Shown here piece after piece: positions 33,547 to 40,813 of a stretch of DNA of 64,000 nt; positions within the stretch are counted from its first letter, which is position 1; each line of letters opens with the position of its first letter. The DNA is taken from the NCBI GenBank assembly GCA_043757265.1, contig JAYUQP010000027.1, forward strand, positions 35,317 through 99,316, in the 5' to 3' direction. The notes under the pieces were generated by a model. The model ran no database searches. It saw only the letters and a list, made by a program, of their open reading frames with translations, and had not been told where the DNA came from. The stretch is from JANPLN01 sp043757265. GTDB lineage: Bacteria; Bdellovibrionota; Bdellovibrionia; Bdellovibrionales; JAGQZY01. The translations under genes and the position numbers were made by a program.

Positions 33547-34626
33547 GTGAGCTTTTCATTCAATTCCTGGCTTGAACAGGGCGCAATTATTGGCAAAGTA
33601 GGCAAGTGGGTGGAGGTCCATTGGGGAGCACCTGCGACATCAAAAAACGAGTCCTCCCTCAACGGCGCAGCTTTTTATCATACGACGTTCTTCCCCGAGA
33701 GCCCCGAGCCTTGGTTGCAATTTCCGTATTCGCAAAAGTTTGCATGGAAGGATTGGAAAACTTTGGTGCTTGAGCACTTGAAGCAACAGGTTATTGAGAA
33801 TGGCGCCGAGAAGGTCGCCGAGAAAGTTGCCCAGACCATTTGGGAGGAGCCCTCCGAGTCGGACTTTAAAAAAGTTTTTCAGGATATCAAAAAAGAAATA
33901 AAATTAAAAAAAATTCAGAAAGCGGTTCCAGTGGTCACTGCGCAAGCAGTAAAAACAGTGCCACCAGCGCTCGCCATATTGCGGGCCCTCAAACTATCGC
34001 CGGTTAACACTTACGTTTTTGGACGCTGGCAAAAGGAGCATGGCTTTTTTGGTTTTAGTCCCGAGGTTTTATTTTTGCGCGAAAAAAGTAATGTTATAAA
34101 AACTATGGCACTGGCGGGCACTCGCAAAAAAGAGCATTACTTGCAGGATCCCGAAGATTTTTTACGCGATCCGAAGGAGCTGAAAGAACATCAGTACGTG
34201 GTGGACGACATTTTGCGCCGGTTGCAGGATTTTGGAAAAACAAAGATCGGCAAAACTTCGTTTTTGGAACTGAACTTTCTCACTCATCTTTACACGCCCT
34301 TACAAGTGACAAGCGAATCAGATGTTTCTTTTGAGCGAATGATTGAGGCCCTCCATCCTACCCCAGCGCTTGGGATCGTGCCGCGCGAGCAAATGCCTCT
34401 GCTAAAAAAATGGAGACATCAAAGTGATATTTTAGGTTCGCCCTTTGGAATTCGGTGGAGCAGCACGGAGTATTTGTGCTTGGTGGCGATTCGTAAAATT
34501 CAATGGAACAACACCCATTATTTTATCGGAAATGGGTGCGGCATTGTGGAGGAAAGTCAGTTTTCTGAGGAGTGGCAGGAGCTCCGTGCAAAACGTGACT
34601 CGGTCAGGAAGACGTTTCAATTATGA
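33547..34626 (+). CDS. menF: Isochorismate synthase
   Basis: Commits chorismate to menaquinone. 359 residues, GTG start. The C-terminal chorismate-binding core has FFGFSPEVLFLR, ALAGTRKK, KELKEHQYVVDDI, LHPTPALGI and the closing IGNGCGIVEES. The N-terminal half is short for the family and carries a charged segment (about 75-125, with AEKVAEKVA) not usual in MenF. Its last 4 bases overlap menD (ATGA). First gene of the men operon. Confidence 0.9.
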   Translation: MSFSFNSWLEQGAIIGKVGKWVEVHWGAPATSKNESSLNGAAFYHTTFFPESPEPWLQFPYSQKFAWKDWKTLVLEHLKQQVIENGAEKVAEKVAQTIWEEPSESDFKKVFQDIKKEIKLKKIQKAVPVVTAQAVKTVPPALAILRALKLSPVNTYVFGRWQKEHGFFGFSPEVLFLREKSNVIKTMALAGTRKKEHYLQDPEDFLRDPKELKEHQYVVDDILRRLQDFGKTKIGKTSFLELNFLTHLYTPLQVTSESDVSFERMIEALHPTPALGIVPREQMPLLKKWRHQSDILGSPFGIRWSSTEYLCLVAIRKIQWNNTHYFIGNGCGIVEESQFSEEWQELRAKRDSVRKTFQL

Positions 34627-36278
34627 AGAAAAATCCAGCAAGTGAAAATTCAACAGTAGTGCATGAATCTTTGCAATGGTTGTGGAGTGTTGGCGTTCGC
34701 GAAATTTGTTTATGCCCTGGAGGCAGAAATGCACCGTTCGTTGTCGCGCTGGAAAATAAAACTCCGTTTAAAATTCATTTGGGATTCGACGAACGTGCCA
34801 CAGGATTTTACGCTTTAGGCTTGGCGCAGAATGGTCAAAGACCTGTCGCAGTCATTGTAACTTCGGGAACTGCAGTTGCCGAACTTTTGCCAGCAGTGAT
34901 GGAGGCGCATTACACGCGGACTCCGTTAGTGGTGATTTCGGCAGATCGACCCAGCCGAATGCGTGGCACTGGTGCTCCGCAAACCGTGGAGCAGGTAGGA
35001 ATTTTTACAAGCTATGTTGAAAGATGTGTGGATATGGAAGGCGAGTTTGTAGCGCCCCCGTGGCAGCAACAAACAACTTTGCACTTGAATATTTGTTTTG
35101 ACGAGCCGCTGGTAGGTTTAAGCGACAGTCCGGATAGACCTGTCAGTCTAAGCGACAGTCCCTATAGGCCTGTCAGTGGAAGCGATAGTCTTGATCGACC
35201 TTTCGTTTTGGGCGACATTGCTAATACGACTGTAGGAAATAACTTCGAGCTTGAAGGCCGCGCAAGATTCCAAGAAGATCTCGAAAACTCGCACGCTGTC
35301 GAGGCTGCCTGGATGCGCTTTTGTAAAAACAGTAAGAAGGCGCTAGTGTTTGTGAGCACACTGACTTCATCTGAAGTTCCGGCAGTGCGCCAGTGGTTAG
35401 AGCGTTGGCCGGGATGGGTTTATGCCGAATGCACAAGCGGACTGAGAGAGATAAAACACGCAGGTCTGATTTGTTCTGGGGAGAAGCGCGTGCAACAGAT
35501 GCTTGCTTCGGGCGAAGTGGACAGCGTGATTCGCATCGGTGGCGTGCCCACCGCTCGAGCTTGGCGCAATTTAGAAAAATCAGAAACTCCTGTGTTTTCT
35601 CTTTCTCGAAGACCGTTTTCGGGACTTTCCCGAGGTGAGTTTTTTTGTGTAAGTTTAGAAAATATTTTGCCTAAGCTGGGTTTGCCACATTTTGACGAAA
35701 CGGTTTTAACGGCGGCACGTGCCAAGGATATGTTTTATTCTCAACATCGTCAGGAGCTTTTAACGCGCTATCCACAGAGTGAACCTGCCATGGTTCAGGC
35801 ACTGTCTCGGCAAATTTTGGCGGACACCTCGCGGGGGGCTGTGTATATCGGAAATAGCCTTCCCATTCGCGAATGGGACAGCTTTGCCGAGCGCAACCAA
35901 CCAGTGTTTGTGCAAGCCAATCGCGGCGCCAATGGTATCGACGGCCAACTTTCATCTGCACTTGGTTTTTTACAACCGCAAAGAACGCTGTGGGTTGTAC
36001 TCGGCGACCTCACCACTCTCTATGACGCCAATGCGTTGTGGTTTTGGCAAAAAAATTCCCAGCCACTAAAACTTGTGGTGATTAATAACCAGGGTGGAAA
36101 AATCTTCGAACGGCTATTCAATAAAAATATTTTCTACAATGAACATAGAATCCATTTTTCTGAATGGGCAAAAATGTGGGGCTTGCCAGCAGATGATTGC
36201 ATAGAGCTGCAGCCTTCTGACGAGCAGACAAAAAACTTTTGGTCGGATCACGATCAGCTGTGGGAGAAAAAATTGTGA
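34623..36278 (+). CDS. menD: SEPHCHC synthase (menaquinone), thiamine-diphosphate enzyme
   Basis: Joins isochorismate to 2-oxoglutarate. 551 residues. CPGGRNAPFV and FDERATGFYALG belong to the N-terminal PYR domain with its catalytic glutamate. ISADRPSRMRGTGAPQT is a MenD hallmark. The C-terminal PP domain has ANRGANGIDGQLS, LGDLTTLYDANAL and NNQGGKIFERL. Residues ~166-195 are a three-copy tandem repeat absent from the family. The gene overlaps menF by 4 bases and menH by 4 bases. Confidence 0.94.
   Translation: MKKNPASENSTVVHESLQWLWSVGVREICLCPGGRNAPFVVALENKTPFKIHLGFDERATGFYALGLAQNGQRPVAVIVTSGTAVAELLPAVMEAHYTRTPLVVISADRPSRMRGTGAPQTVEQVGIFTSYVERCVDMEGEFVAPPWQQQTTLHLNICFDEPLVGLSDSPDRPVSLSDSPYRPVSGSDSLDRPFVLGDIANTTVGNNFELEGRARFQEDLENSHAVEAAWMRFCKNSKKALVFVSTLTSSEVPAVRQWLERWPGWVYAECTSGLREIKHAGLICSGEKRVQQMLASGEVDSVIRIGGVPTARAWRNLEKSETPVFSLSRRPFSGLSRGEFFCVSLENILPKLGLPHFDETVLTAARAKDMFYSQHRQELLTRYPQSEPAMVQALSRQILADTSRGAVYIGNSLPIREWDSFAERNQPVFVQANRGANGIDGQLSSALGFLQPQRTLWVVLGDLTTLYDANALWFWQKNSQPLKLVVINNQGGKIFERLFNKNIFYNEHRIHFSEWAKMWGLPADDCIELQPSDEQTKNFWSDHDQLWEKKL
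35118..35207 (+). repeat. In-frame 30-base tandem repeat (3 copies) inside menD
   Basis: Units 35118-35147, 35148-35177 and 35178-35207 encode LSDSPDRPVS, LSDSPYRPVS and GSDSLDRPFV. Copies 1 and 2 are nearly identical; copy 3 has diverged. Each unit is itself part-palindromic (GACAGTCC...GACCTGTC). It sits between the N-terminal and central domains, a tolerant linker. Confidence 0.85.
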
Positions 36279-36976
36279 AGACAATACTCGTTCACGGTTT
36301 TTTAGGCCTCCCTACCGATTGGCAAGCTTTTACTGCCGACGAAAAAATTAACCTGTGGGACGACATATCTCCGCAAAAGTACACCTCTTTGGCGTTAGCG
36401 GGGGAGCAATTGGCAAAAACAGTGTCTGGAGATCAGCTTACAATTGTTGGGTACTCTCTTGGCGGTCGTATCGCCCTTCACTGGCCACAAAATCAGTGGT
36501 CGCGCATTCGTCAAATGATTTTGATTTCAGTGCACGGTGGTCATGAATCCCAGCACGAAAAAAAAACTCGTGTCACGGCCGATGGAAAGTGGTCCGAACT
36601 TTTTTTAAAGCAGGAGTGGTCGCCGTTGATGAAGGCGTGGAACGCACAAGCCGTGTTTCAATCAGACAGCGTGCGCCCTCTGCGCTTCGAAAAATCCTAC
36701 AAGCGAGAAGATTTAGCTTCCGCACTGAACCACTGGTCCCTAGGGCATCAAGAGGAACTGACGGAAAAACTGCGAACAGCTCCGTTCCCGGTCACTTACG
36801 TTTATGGTTTAAAGGATAGCAAGTTTGCAGACTATGCAAAGAAGCTACAATCCAAGGGGCTGCCGTGGACTTTCTCGGGCCTCGACGGAGGCCACAGCCT
36901 CCATCTTTCAAACGCGCATGAGATCTCTGCAATGATGCAAGGCGCATCACTGTCCAATCCTCTCGCACAGAGCTAA
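36275..36976 (+). CDS. menH: SHCHC synthase, alpha/beta-hydrolase fold
   Basis: Eliminates pyruvate from SEPHCHC. 233 residues from the GTG at 36275, which overlaps the menD stop and has GGGAG upstream; a GTG 36 bases earlier would add 12 residues inside menD. Nucleophile serine in VGYSLGGRIAL (about residue 61), oxyanion loop VHGFLG at the N-terminus and catalytic histidine in LDGGHSLHLS near the C-terminus. Identity rests on the fold plus its place between menD and menB. Confidence 0.85.
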   Translation: MKTILVHGFLGLPTDWQAFTADEKINLWDDISPQKYTSLALAGEQLAKTVSGDQLTIVGYSLGGRIALHWPQNQWSRIRQMILISVHGGHESQHEKKTRVTADGKWSELFLKQEWSPLMKAWNAQAVFQSDSVRPLRFEKSYKREDLASALNHWSLGHQEELTEKLRTAPFPVTYVYGLKDSKFADYAKKLQSKGLPWTFSGLDGGHSLHLSNAHEISAMMQGASLSNPLAQS

Positions 36977-37011
36977 AACCAGGCACAGCACGACATTCCT
37001 GGGAGGAACCG

Positions 37012-37851
37012 ATGGCAGAGCAAAAAGTTTCTGGAGAACAATGGATTTCTGTAAAAAAATATCAGGATGTTTTGTTCGAACGCACCGAAGACGGCATTGC
37101 TAAAATTAGCATTAATCGTCCAGAGGTTCATAACGCTTTTCGCCCGAGCACGGTGGTGGAATTAAAAGATGCCTTTGATCTCGCTCGCGATGACGTGAAA
37201 ATTGGATGTGTGATTTTAACCGGAGTGGGTGAAAAAGCATTCTGTTCCGGAGGCGATCAAAAAGTTCGCGGCGAAGGCGGTTACGTGGGCGGCGATGGTG
37301 TTCCGCGCTTGAATATTTTAGATCTACAAAAACAAATTCGCAGTTTACCAAAACCTGTCATTGCGATGGTGGCCGGTTGGGCCATTGGTGGCGGACATGT
37401 ATTGCATGTGGTGTGCGATTTAACCATTGCGGCCGACAATGCACGTTTCGGCCAAACGGGTCCGCGCGTTGGATCTTTTGATGGTGGCTTGGGAAGCAGT
37501 TATCTTTCGCGCATCGTAGGACAAAAAAAGGCCCGCGAAATTTGGTTTCTATGTCGGCAATACGATGCCGAACAGGCTATGGATATGGGACTTGTAAACA
37601 AGGTCGTCCCACTTGCCGAATTAGAAACCGAAACGATGCAATGGTGCCGCGAAATCATGGAACTGTCGCCCATGGCGCTTCGCTTTTTAAAAGCATCCCT
37701 CAATGCTGATTGTGATGGCCAAATTGGCTTGTTAGATCTCGCTGGAAACGCCACTCTTCTTTATTATTTATCCGATGAGGGCAAAGAGGGTAAGCAAGCG
37801 TTTCTCGAAAAACGCAAACCTGATTTTAGCAAATTCCCTCGTTACCCATAG
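37012..37851 (+). CDS. menB: 1,4-dihydroxy-2-naphthoyl-CoA synthase
   Basis: Crotonase-fold ring-closing enzyme. 279 residues, GGGAGG upstream. Family markers: INRPEVHNAFRP, CSGGDQKVRGEGGYVG, AGWAIGGGHVLHVVCDLTIA, GQTGPRVGSFDGG and a C-terminal RKPDFSKFPRYP. All are diagnostic for MenB rather than general enoyl-CoA hydratases. Confidence 0.96.
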   Translation: MAEQKVSGEQWISVKKYQDVLFERTEDGIAKISINRPEVHNAFRPSTVVELKDAFDLARDDVKIGCVILTGVGEKAFCSGGDQKVRGEGGYVGGDGVPRLNILDLQKQIRSLPKPVIAMVAGWAIGGGHVLHVVCDLTIAADNARFGQTGPRVGSFDGGLGSSYLSRIVGQKKAREIWFLCRQYDAEQAMDMGLVNKVVPLAELETETMQWCREIMELSPMALRFLKASLNADCDGQIGLLDLAGNATLLYYLSDEGKEGKQAFLEKRKPDFSKFPRYP

Positions 37852-37868
37852 GCTGTTGATGGTTAAAA

Positions 37869-38738
37869 ATGATTAAATCGTGGCTGCTCGCATTTCGTCT
37901 AAAAACATTAACGGCAGCAATTGTGCCGGTGCTAATTGCTGCGGCGCTTGCGCAGTTTTTAAAATTTGAGATTTCGTACGTGCTTGTGGTCTGCCTTCTC
38001 ATTTCAGCGATAAGTATTCAAATCGCGACCAATCTATTTAATGACGCCATCGATTTCTACAAAGGTGCTGATAAAAATCGAATTGGGCCAACGCGGGTGA
38101 CTCAATCGGGTTTGATCGGACCGAGCACCGTGTACGCAGTGGCTATCGGCTTTTGTGTCTTGGCTTTTGTTTTTGGAATTCCACTTGTTTTGCAGGGTGG
38201 TTGGCCGCTTGTGGTTATTGGACTGAGTTCGTTGCTTTTGGCGTATGGTTACACGGGAGGACCATTTCCATTAGCCTATTTGGGTTTAGGAGATCTGTTT
38301 GTGATACTTTATTTCGGTATCATCGCAGTTGCCACCAGTTTTTTTATTCTTACCGGGCAATGGAACAACGTCAGCCTGTGGTTGGGATTGCAAGTGGGTT
38401 TGCTATCGTGTGTGTTGATAGCTTTAAATAACCTTCGGGACCGTCCAGAGGACGAAAAAGTGGGCAAGCGAACCTTGGCAGTCTTGCTGGGAGATCGTTT
38501 TGTACAAATAGAAATTACGGTTTTTCTGCTCAGCTCCTACGTTTTTGTTGTGGCTTGGGCGGCCGTCTATAAAAACTATTTAATTTTGGTTTATTTGGCG
38601 ACTATTCCCCTAGCAGTGAAAATATTGAAGATCGTTTTTAATTTCAAAAACCGTGCTGCACTTGTGGGGGCGCTGGGTAAAGCGGCTGCCCTTCACGTGC
38701 TTTTTGGACTGAGCTTTGTGTTCACGAGTTTTTTATGA
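37869..38738 (+). CDS. menA: 1,4-dihydroxy-2-naphthoate polyprenyltransferase
   Basis: Integral membrane prenyltransferase attaching the isoprenoid tail. 289 residues, about eight or nine helices. The conserved acidic motif is NDAIDFYKGADKNR (Asp-x-x-x-Asp) followed by GPTRVTQSG, and the second acidic region is NNLRDRPEDEKVGKRTLAV. It ends in an ATGA overlap with menC. Confidence 0.93.
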   Translation: MIKSWLLAFRLKTLTAAIVPVLIAAALAQFLKFEISYVLVVCLLISAISIQIATNLFNDAIDFYKGADKNRIGPTRVTQSGLIGPSTVYAVAIGFCVLAFVFGIPLVLQGGWPLVVIGLSSLLLAYGYTGGPFPLAYLGLGDLFVILYFGIIAVATSFFILTGQWNNVSLWLGLQVGLLSCVLIALNNLRDRPEDEKVGKRTLAVLLGDRFVQIEITVFLLSSYVFVVAWAAVYKNYLILVYLATIPLAVKILKIVFNFKNRAALVGALGKAAALHVLFGLSFVFTSFL

Positions 38739-39676
38739 AAATTTGGATTTCCCCCTACCAGGTCAGCTATGCAAACGTGGGTTTTTTGATAAAAATTCAA
38801 AGCAAAGAATTTCAAAATGGTTACGCCGATTGCCGCCCGTGGAATATTTTTAACGACGCCACCGTCGATCAACAAATTCAACGTCTTAAAGAACGGAAAC
38901 TTAACTCGTTGCTGAAACGGAGCATTTTTTTCGCACACATTGATGGTGTCGCACGAGAAGAAAAACGCAGTTTGTGGTCCCCAAAGACGCGATTGCGTAG
39001 TCACTACACGCTATTTGATTTCGAATCGTTGCGAGGCGAAGACTTTCTGCTCGAAGTTCGGGAAAAAGGCTTTCGCACCCTCAAATTGAAAGTCGGCCGC
39101 GATTTAAATAAAGAGGTTCCGGTTTGCTTGACGCTTGCCGAAAAAAAATTGTTTCGTTTGCGTCTGGATTTTAATGGCGTTGATGCGGAACCGTTTTTGA
39201 AAAAAATGAGCAGTTTGTTTTTGTCGCAAGTGGATTTGATTGAGGATCCTGGTTTGTATAGCGAGTCTCGCTGGCGCAATTTGGAAAACACTTATGGGGT
39301 TAGGATAGCTTTAGATCAGGCCCTTGATCAGGCACCGAATCAGCCAAATATGGAAGAAAGAAAAGATTCCATCGGTCGCACATTTCCTAAGATTATCAAA
39401 CCCGCTCGCGAAAATAACCTTGCTCGAACTCAGGATGTCATTACAAATTCCTTAGATCACCCAGTGGGACAGGCCTTCGCGGCACTGCAAGCGCAAGAGA
39501 GTGTTCATCGTTTAGGGCGCCAGCCACGAGATTACGGATTGCAGTCCGCCCATTTATTCCAACGAACTCCCTACTTTGAGCAAATGTCCACTAACTCAGC
39601 TTACTTTCTACCAATTCCAGGAACGGGGATTGGCTTTGATAATTTGTTGGAGGAGGAACCATGGACTGGTTTGTAG
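38735..39676 (+). CDS. menC: o-Succinylbenzoate synthase, divergent
   Basis: Enolase-superfamily dehydratase of menaquinone synthesis. 313 residues. The expected residues are placed: LKLKVGRD (lysines), RLDFNG (Asp), VDLIEDPG (Glu), RIALDQ (Asp) and IIKPARE (the second catalytic lysine). The N-terminal capping domain is short and the last ~60 residues are unusual, so overall similarity to classic MenC is low. It overlaps menE by 16 bases. Confidence 0.85.
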   Translation: MKIWISPYQVSYANVGFLIKIQSKEFQNGYADCRPWNIFNDATVDQQIQRLKERKLNSLLKRSIFFAHIDGVAREEKRSLWSPKTRLRSHYTLFDFESLRGEDFLLEVREKGFRTLKLKVGRDLNKEVPVCLTLAEKKLFRLRLDFNGVDAEPFLKKMSSLFLSQVDLIEDPGLYSESRWRNLENTYGVRIALDQALDQAPNQPNMEERKDSIGRTFPKIIKPARENNLARTQDVITNSLDHPVGQAFAALQAQESVHRLGRQPRDYGLQSAHLFQRTPYFEQMSTNSAYFLPIPGTGIGFDNLLEEEPWTGL

Positions 39677-40800
39677 ATTTTTTGAACTCTAAAAGCGACC
39701 TCATTCTACTAAATCCTCGCTTAGATGAAACCGAAAAACAACAGATTGAAAAATACGTGGGCGCTCATCCGCTGGGGGAACATGTGTGGGTAATGAGCTC
39801 AGGAACGGAATCCCAGCGTGGTGGTCGTTACAAGATGGTGGCACTTTCGAAACGGGCTCTCTTGGCGGCTGCCAAAGGCGTGAATCAATTTTTTTCGATC
39901 AAGGCCGGCGATACGATTTACAATACTTTACCCAATTTTCATGTGGCAGGCTTGCTGCAACTGGCGCGTGCGCATTTGAGCGGCGCAAAGTTCGTGCAAG
40001 CGCCGGAATTGGTTTGGGACGCTGACGATTTCATTCGAAAAATAAAGGCAACCGACACTACTGTGACATCCCTTGTTCCAACACAGATTTACGATGTGGT
40101 GCAAACACGGCAACACGCTCCTGCGCCGTTGCGTTGTGTGTTTGCAGGTGGCGGTGCTTTAAGTGATTCTCTTTTTCAGCAAGCTCGCGATCTTGGATGG
40201 CCGCTGATCAGAACCTACGGAATGACTGAAACCTCGGCGATGATTGCCTACAAAGAAGCCTACAACGGGACCTATAAAGATACGTCGTCGCAAAAGTGGC
40301 GTAGACTGCCACACTTGGAAAAATGGGAAAGCACAACACAGGGAAAAATAAAGTTCTATGGTGCAAGCCTGCTGACGGGCTACTTACTTATCAATGAAAA
40401 TTCGTGCGAATGGCTTGATCCCAAACAACAGGGATGGTTTGAATGTGATGACCGCGGAGCGATCGACAACGACGAATTAACGCTTTTAGGTCGCGAGGCC
40501 GAGCTGGTCAAAGTAAAGGGCGAAACCGTCTCGCTCGTCGAGGTAAACGACCGGTGGCAACACTTCTGCAGTGAGAATCAATTTTCACCAGACAGCGTGG
40601 TTATCGCTCTACCACATGCAAGATATGGCGCTGAGCTGGTGTTGGTGACCGAAGAGTGTATGCAAATTGAGCAAATCGAACAATTTCAAAAGACTTTGCT
40701 GCCATTCCAGAAAATCCAAAGAGTTTTTGCAAAGACCTTGCTTCCGCGCACGGAGTTAGGAAAAATAAAGACCGCAGAATTGATACGTAAGCTCCAATAG
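39661..40800 (+). CDS. menE: o-Succinylbenzoate-CoA ligase, short form
   Basis: Acyl-adenylate-forming ligase. 379 residues, shorter than the usual ~450-490, mainly from a reduced N-terminus. The P-loop SSGTESQRGGRYKMV replaces the usual TSGTTGxPK. TYGMTETSAM is the A5 motif, WFECDDRGAI the A7-like Asp, and LGREAELVKVKGETVSLVEV the A8 hinge. A lysine near the end (RTELGKIKT) matches the catalytic A10 lysine. AGGAGG lies upstream inside menC. It closes the men operon. Confidence 0.9.
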   Translation: MDWFVDFLNSKSDLILLNPRLDETEKQQIEKYVGAHPLGEHVWVMSSGTESQRGGRYKMVALSKRALLAAAKGVNQFFSIKAGDTIYNTLPNFHVAGLLQLARAHLSGAKFVQAPELVWDADDFIRKIKATDTTVTSLVPTQIYDVVQTRQHAPAPLRCVFAGGGALSDSLFQQARDLGWPLIRTYGMTETSAMIAYKEAYNGTYKDTSSQKWRRLPHLEKWESTTQGKIKFYGASLLTGYLLINENSCEWLDPKQQGWFECDDRGAIDNDELTLLGREAELVKVKGETVSLVEVNDRWQHFCSENQFSPDSVVIALPHARYGAELVLVTEECMQIEQIEQFQKTLLPFQKIQRVFAKTLLPRTELGKIKTAELIRKLQ

Positions 40801-40813
40801 CTCTGAGGAAATT

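Noticed and set aside
35118..35207. CRISPR-like repeat
   Set aside because: Units are adjacent, in frame and without spacers; this is a coding tandem repeat.
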